A DNA stretch of 35,428 nt from Rhodoplanes elegans (GTDB lineage: Bacteria; Pseudomonadota; Alphaproteobacteria; Rhizobiales; Xanthobacteraceae), in assembly GCF_016653355.1 (NCBI RefSeq), contig NZ_NHSK01000071.1, positions 1 to 35,428 of the forward strand, in the 5' to 3' direction. The stretch's first letter is position 1. Each line of letters starts with the position of its first letter. The notes beneath the pieces were generated by a model, which searched no databases, was not told the origin of the DNA, and was given only the letters and a program-made list of their open reading frames with translations. This document shows positions 34,477 to 35,428 of the stretch, in pieces. The position numbers were made by a program, and so were the translations under genes.

Positions 34477-34956
34477 ATGCCCCCGAAACCGGCCGTGGTT
34501 CCGGCATCCGACGCGGACGAGACGAAGCCTGCCCGCATCGCGCCGGCGAGCGTCGCGTTGCGTGTCGCCTTCGGCAATGGCGGCCGCCTCGACCCGGAGG
34601 ACATCGCCCTCCTGGAGACGATCCGGCGCGAGCGCTCGATCCTCGGCGCCAGCCGGGCGTCCGGCACGTCCTACCGCAAGTGCTGGCTGATGGTGGACGC
34701 CCTCAACCACACCTTCGAGACGGCCGTGGTCGAGACCTTCCCGGGCCGCCGCGGCGGGGGCGCGGAGCTCACCGTGTTCGGCGAGCGGCTGATCGCGCTC
34801 TATCGTTCGCTCGAGCGCCAGGCCCGCAAGAGCGGCGCCGCGGCGCTCGCCGAGCTCACGGCGGCGCTCGATCCGGATTACGAACCACGGGCCAGCGGCG
34901 CGGTGACGGCAGATCCGCCGGACGAACAGCCTCGTTCCCGATCGCGACAGACTTGA
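34477..34956 (+). CDS. One-domain ModE-like molybdate-responsive regulator
   Basis: This is a 159-residue winged helix-turn-helix protein of the ModE N-terminal (LysR-type HTH) family. The DNA-binding part (about residues 27-115) includes LDPEDIALLETIRRERSILGASRASG, written here in parts LDPEDIALLETIR and ILGASRASGTSYRKCWLMVD, then FPGRRGGGAELTVFGERLIALY. The Mop/TOBE molybdate-binding domains of full ModE are absent, so molybdate sensing, if any, must be indirect or rely on another protein. Its last 33 codons overlap the convergent ModC-like gene. The palindrome at 33419-33454 is a likely target. Confidence 0.9.
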   Translation: MPPKPAVVPASDADETKPARIAPASVALRVAFGNGGRLDPEDIALLETIRRERSILGASRASGTSYRKCWLMVDALNHTFETAVVETFPGRRGGGAELTVFGERLIALYRSLERQARKSGAAALAELTAALDPDYEPRASGAVTADPPDEQPRSRSRQT

Positions 34957-35428
34957 TCATCGCCCAGGCCGACAGGCCGGGCTCGAGCGCCAGCCGCTCG
35001 ACCGATTCCCAGGTGACGAGCGCGTCGAGCCGCGTCGCGCCGAGATCGAAGGTGACGCGGGCATAGGGCGCGGCGAGCCGCTCGACCGCGACGATGGTGC
35101 CAGGCAGGCGATTGGTGATCGACACGTCCATGGGCCGGGTCAGCGCCACCGCGACGTCGCGGGCGTCGATCGTCACCCGCACGCCGGTGTCGACCGGCGC
35201 CGCCACCATCGGCACCCGCAGCTCGCCGTCGCCGAAGAACAGCGTCGACATGCCCCACTGCGGATCATGCCGCAGGACGCGCGCATCGAGCGTGGTGGCG
35301 AAGGCGACCGGTGCGGCGGCCGCGGTGGCAGTCTGGTCCGACATGTCCGCCACCATGCCAGAAACACGCCAGCCGGGGGAGGTGGGAGCACGTCTGGAGG
35401 CGAGGCCAAAGAGCTCCCCACCCCCGAC
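34856..35428 (-). CDS. modC: C-terminal part of a molybdate ABC transporter ATPase (ModC TOBE domain), 5' end outside the window
   Basis: The frame stays open to the right edge. Residues after the internal ATG at 35344 match the C-terminal Mop/TOBE region of ModC: TLDARVLRHDPQWGMSTLFF, VRVTIDARDVAVALTRP, MDVSITNRLPGTIVAVERLA and LALEPGLSAWAMIKSVAI. The region further upstream (GELFGLASRR ... GWRVSGMVADMSD) can be read as the degenerate end of an ATPase core but is not convincing, so two readings remain: a normal modC cut by the edge, or a shortened gene starting at 35356 or 35344 that encodes only the molybdate-binding domain. About 45 residues follow the TOBE match start-to-end tail. It converges with and overlaps modE by 101 bases. 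Confidence 0.72.
   Translation of the reverse strand, partial: VGGGELFGLASRRAPTSPGWRVSGMVADMSDQTATAAAAPVAFATTLDARVLRHDPQWGMSTLFFGDGELRVPMVAAPVDTGVRVTIDARDVAVALTRPMDVSITNRLPGTIVAVERLAAPYARVTFDLGATRLDALVTWESVERLALEPGLSAWAMIKSVAIGNEAVRPADLPSPRRWPVVRNPDRAPP

Overview
The window is high-GC DNA (roughly 70% by eye) with tightly packed genes, frequent ATGA stop/start overlaps, GTG starts and several families of intergenic inverted repeats. With the gene content (HutF-type histidine catabolism, a TctC-type solute receptor, CoxSML-type molybdenum hydroxylase, LivJHMGF transporter, DUF4212/SSS symporter pair) this suggests an alphaproteobacterial chromosome, most likely order Hyphomicrobiales (Rhizobiales). 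That is an inference from style and families; no rRNA or tRNA is present to test it. I see no transposase, phage gene, CRISPR array or RNA gene.

Layout. 1-69 is the tail of an unrecognised gene. 186-3216 (+) holds a TctC-type periplasmic receptor and an AtuA/DUF4387 pair. 3324-8046 is a histidine-utilisation block: hutU and hutI on the minus strand, hutF divergent on the plus strand; hutH and hutG are not in the window. 8232-10450 (+) is a class III CoA-transferase followed by a short citrate-synthase-fold citryl-CoA lyase. 10615-26620 is the most interesting part, a large divergent catabolic cluster. The minus arm is pxpB-pxpC-gntR-coxL-coxM-coxSG (5-oxoprolinase-like B and C subunits, GntR/UTRA regulator, three-gene molybdenum hydroxylase whose small subunit is fused to a CoxG-like domain). 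The plus arm is pxpA, two GctAB-like CoA-transferase subunits, a luciferase-like flavin monooxygenase and a complete livJHMGF ABC importer. The two arms share a 243-bp divergent control region.

26645-30263 (-) contains a DUF4212/sodium-solute symporter pair with a strong UUCG-loop terminator, then three small membrane proteins. Divergent to it, 30551-33367 (+) encodes an unknown protein and a DnaQ exonuclease-CBS-nucleotidyltransferase (DUF294) fusion, a type often found beside such symporters. 33586-35428 is a molybdenum module: a YqeB/EF2563-type molybdenum-hydroxylase accessory protein and a one-domain ModE regulator, preceded by a 15-bp-arm palindrome resembling a ModE operator, and converging on the C-terminal part of a ModC-like molybdate ATPase that runs off the right edge.

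How it fits together (inference): the Liv importer brings in a substrate, probably an N-heterocycle or lactam; the molybdenum hydroxylase and the flavin monooxygenase oxidise it; the PxpABC-like enzyme opens a lactam using ATP; and the GctAB-like transferase activates the resulting carboxylate with CoA. The molybdenum module near the right end could supply metal homeostasis and cofactor maturation for that hydroxylase. The exact substrate cannot be read from the sequence.
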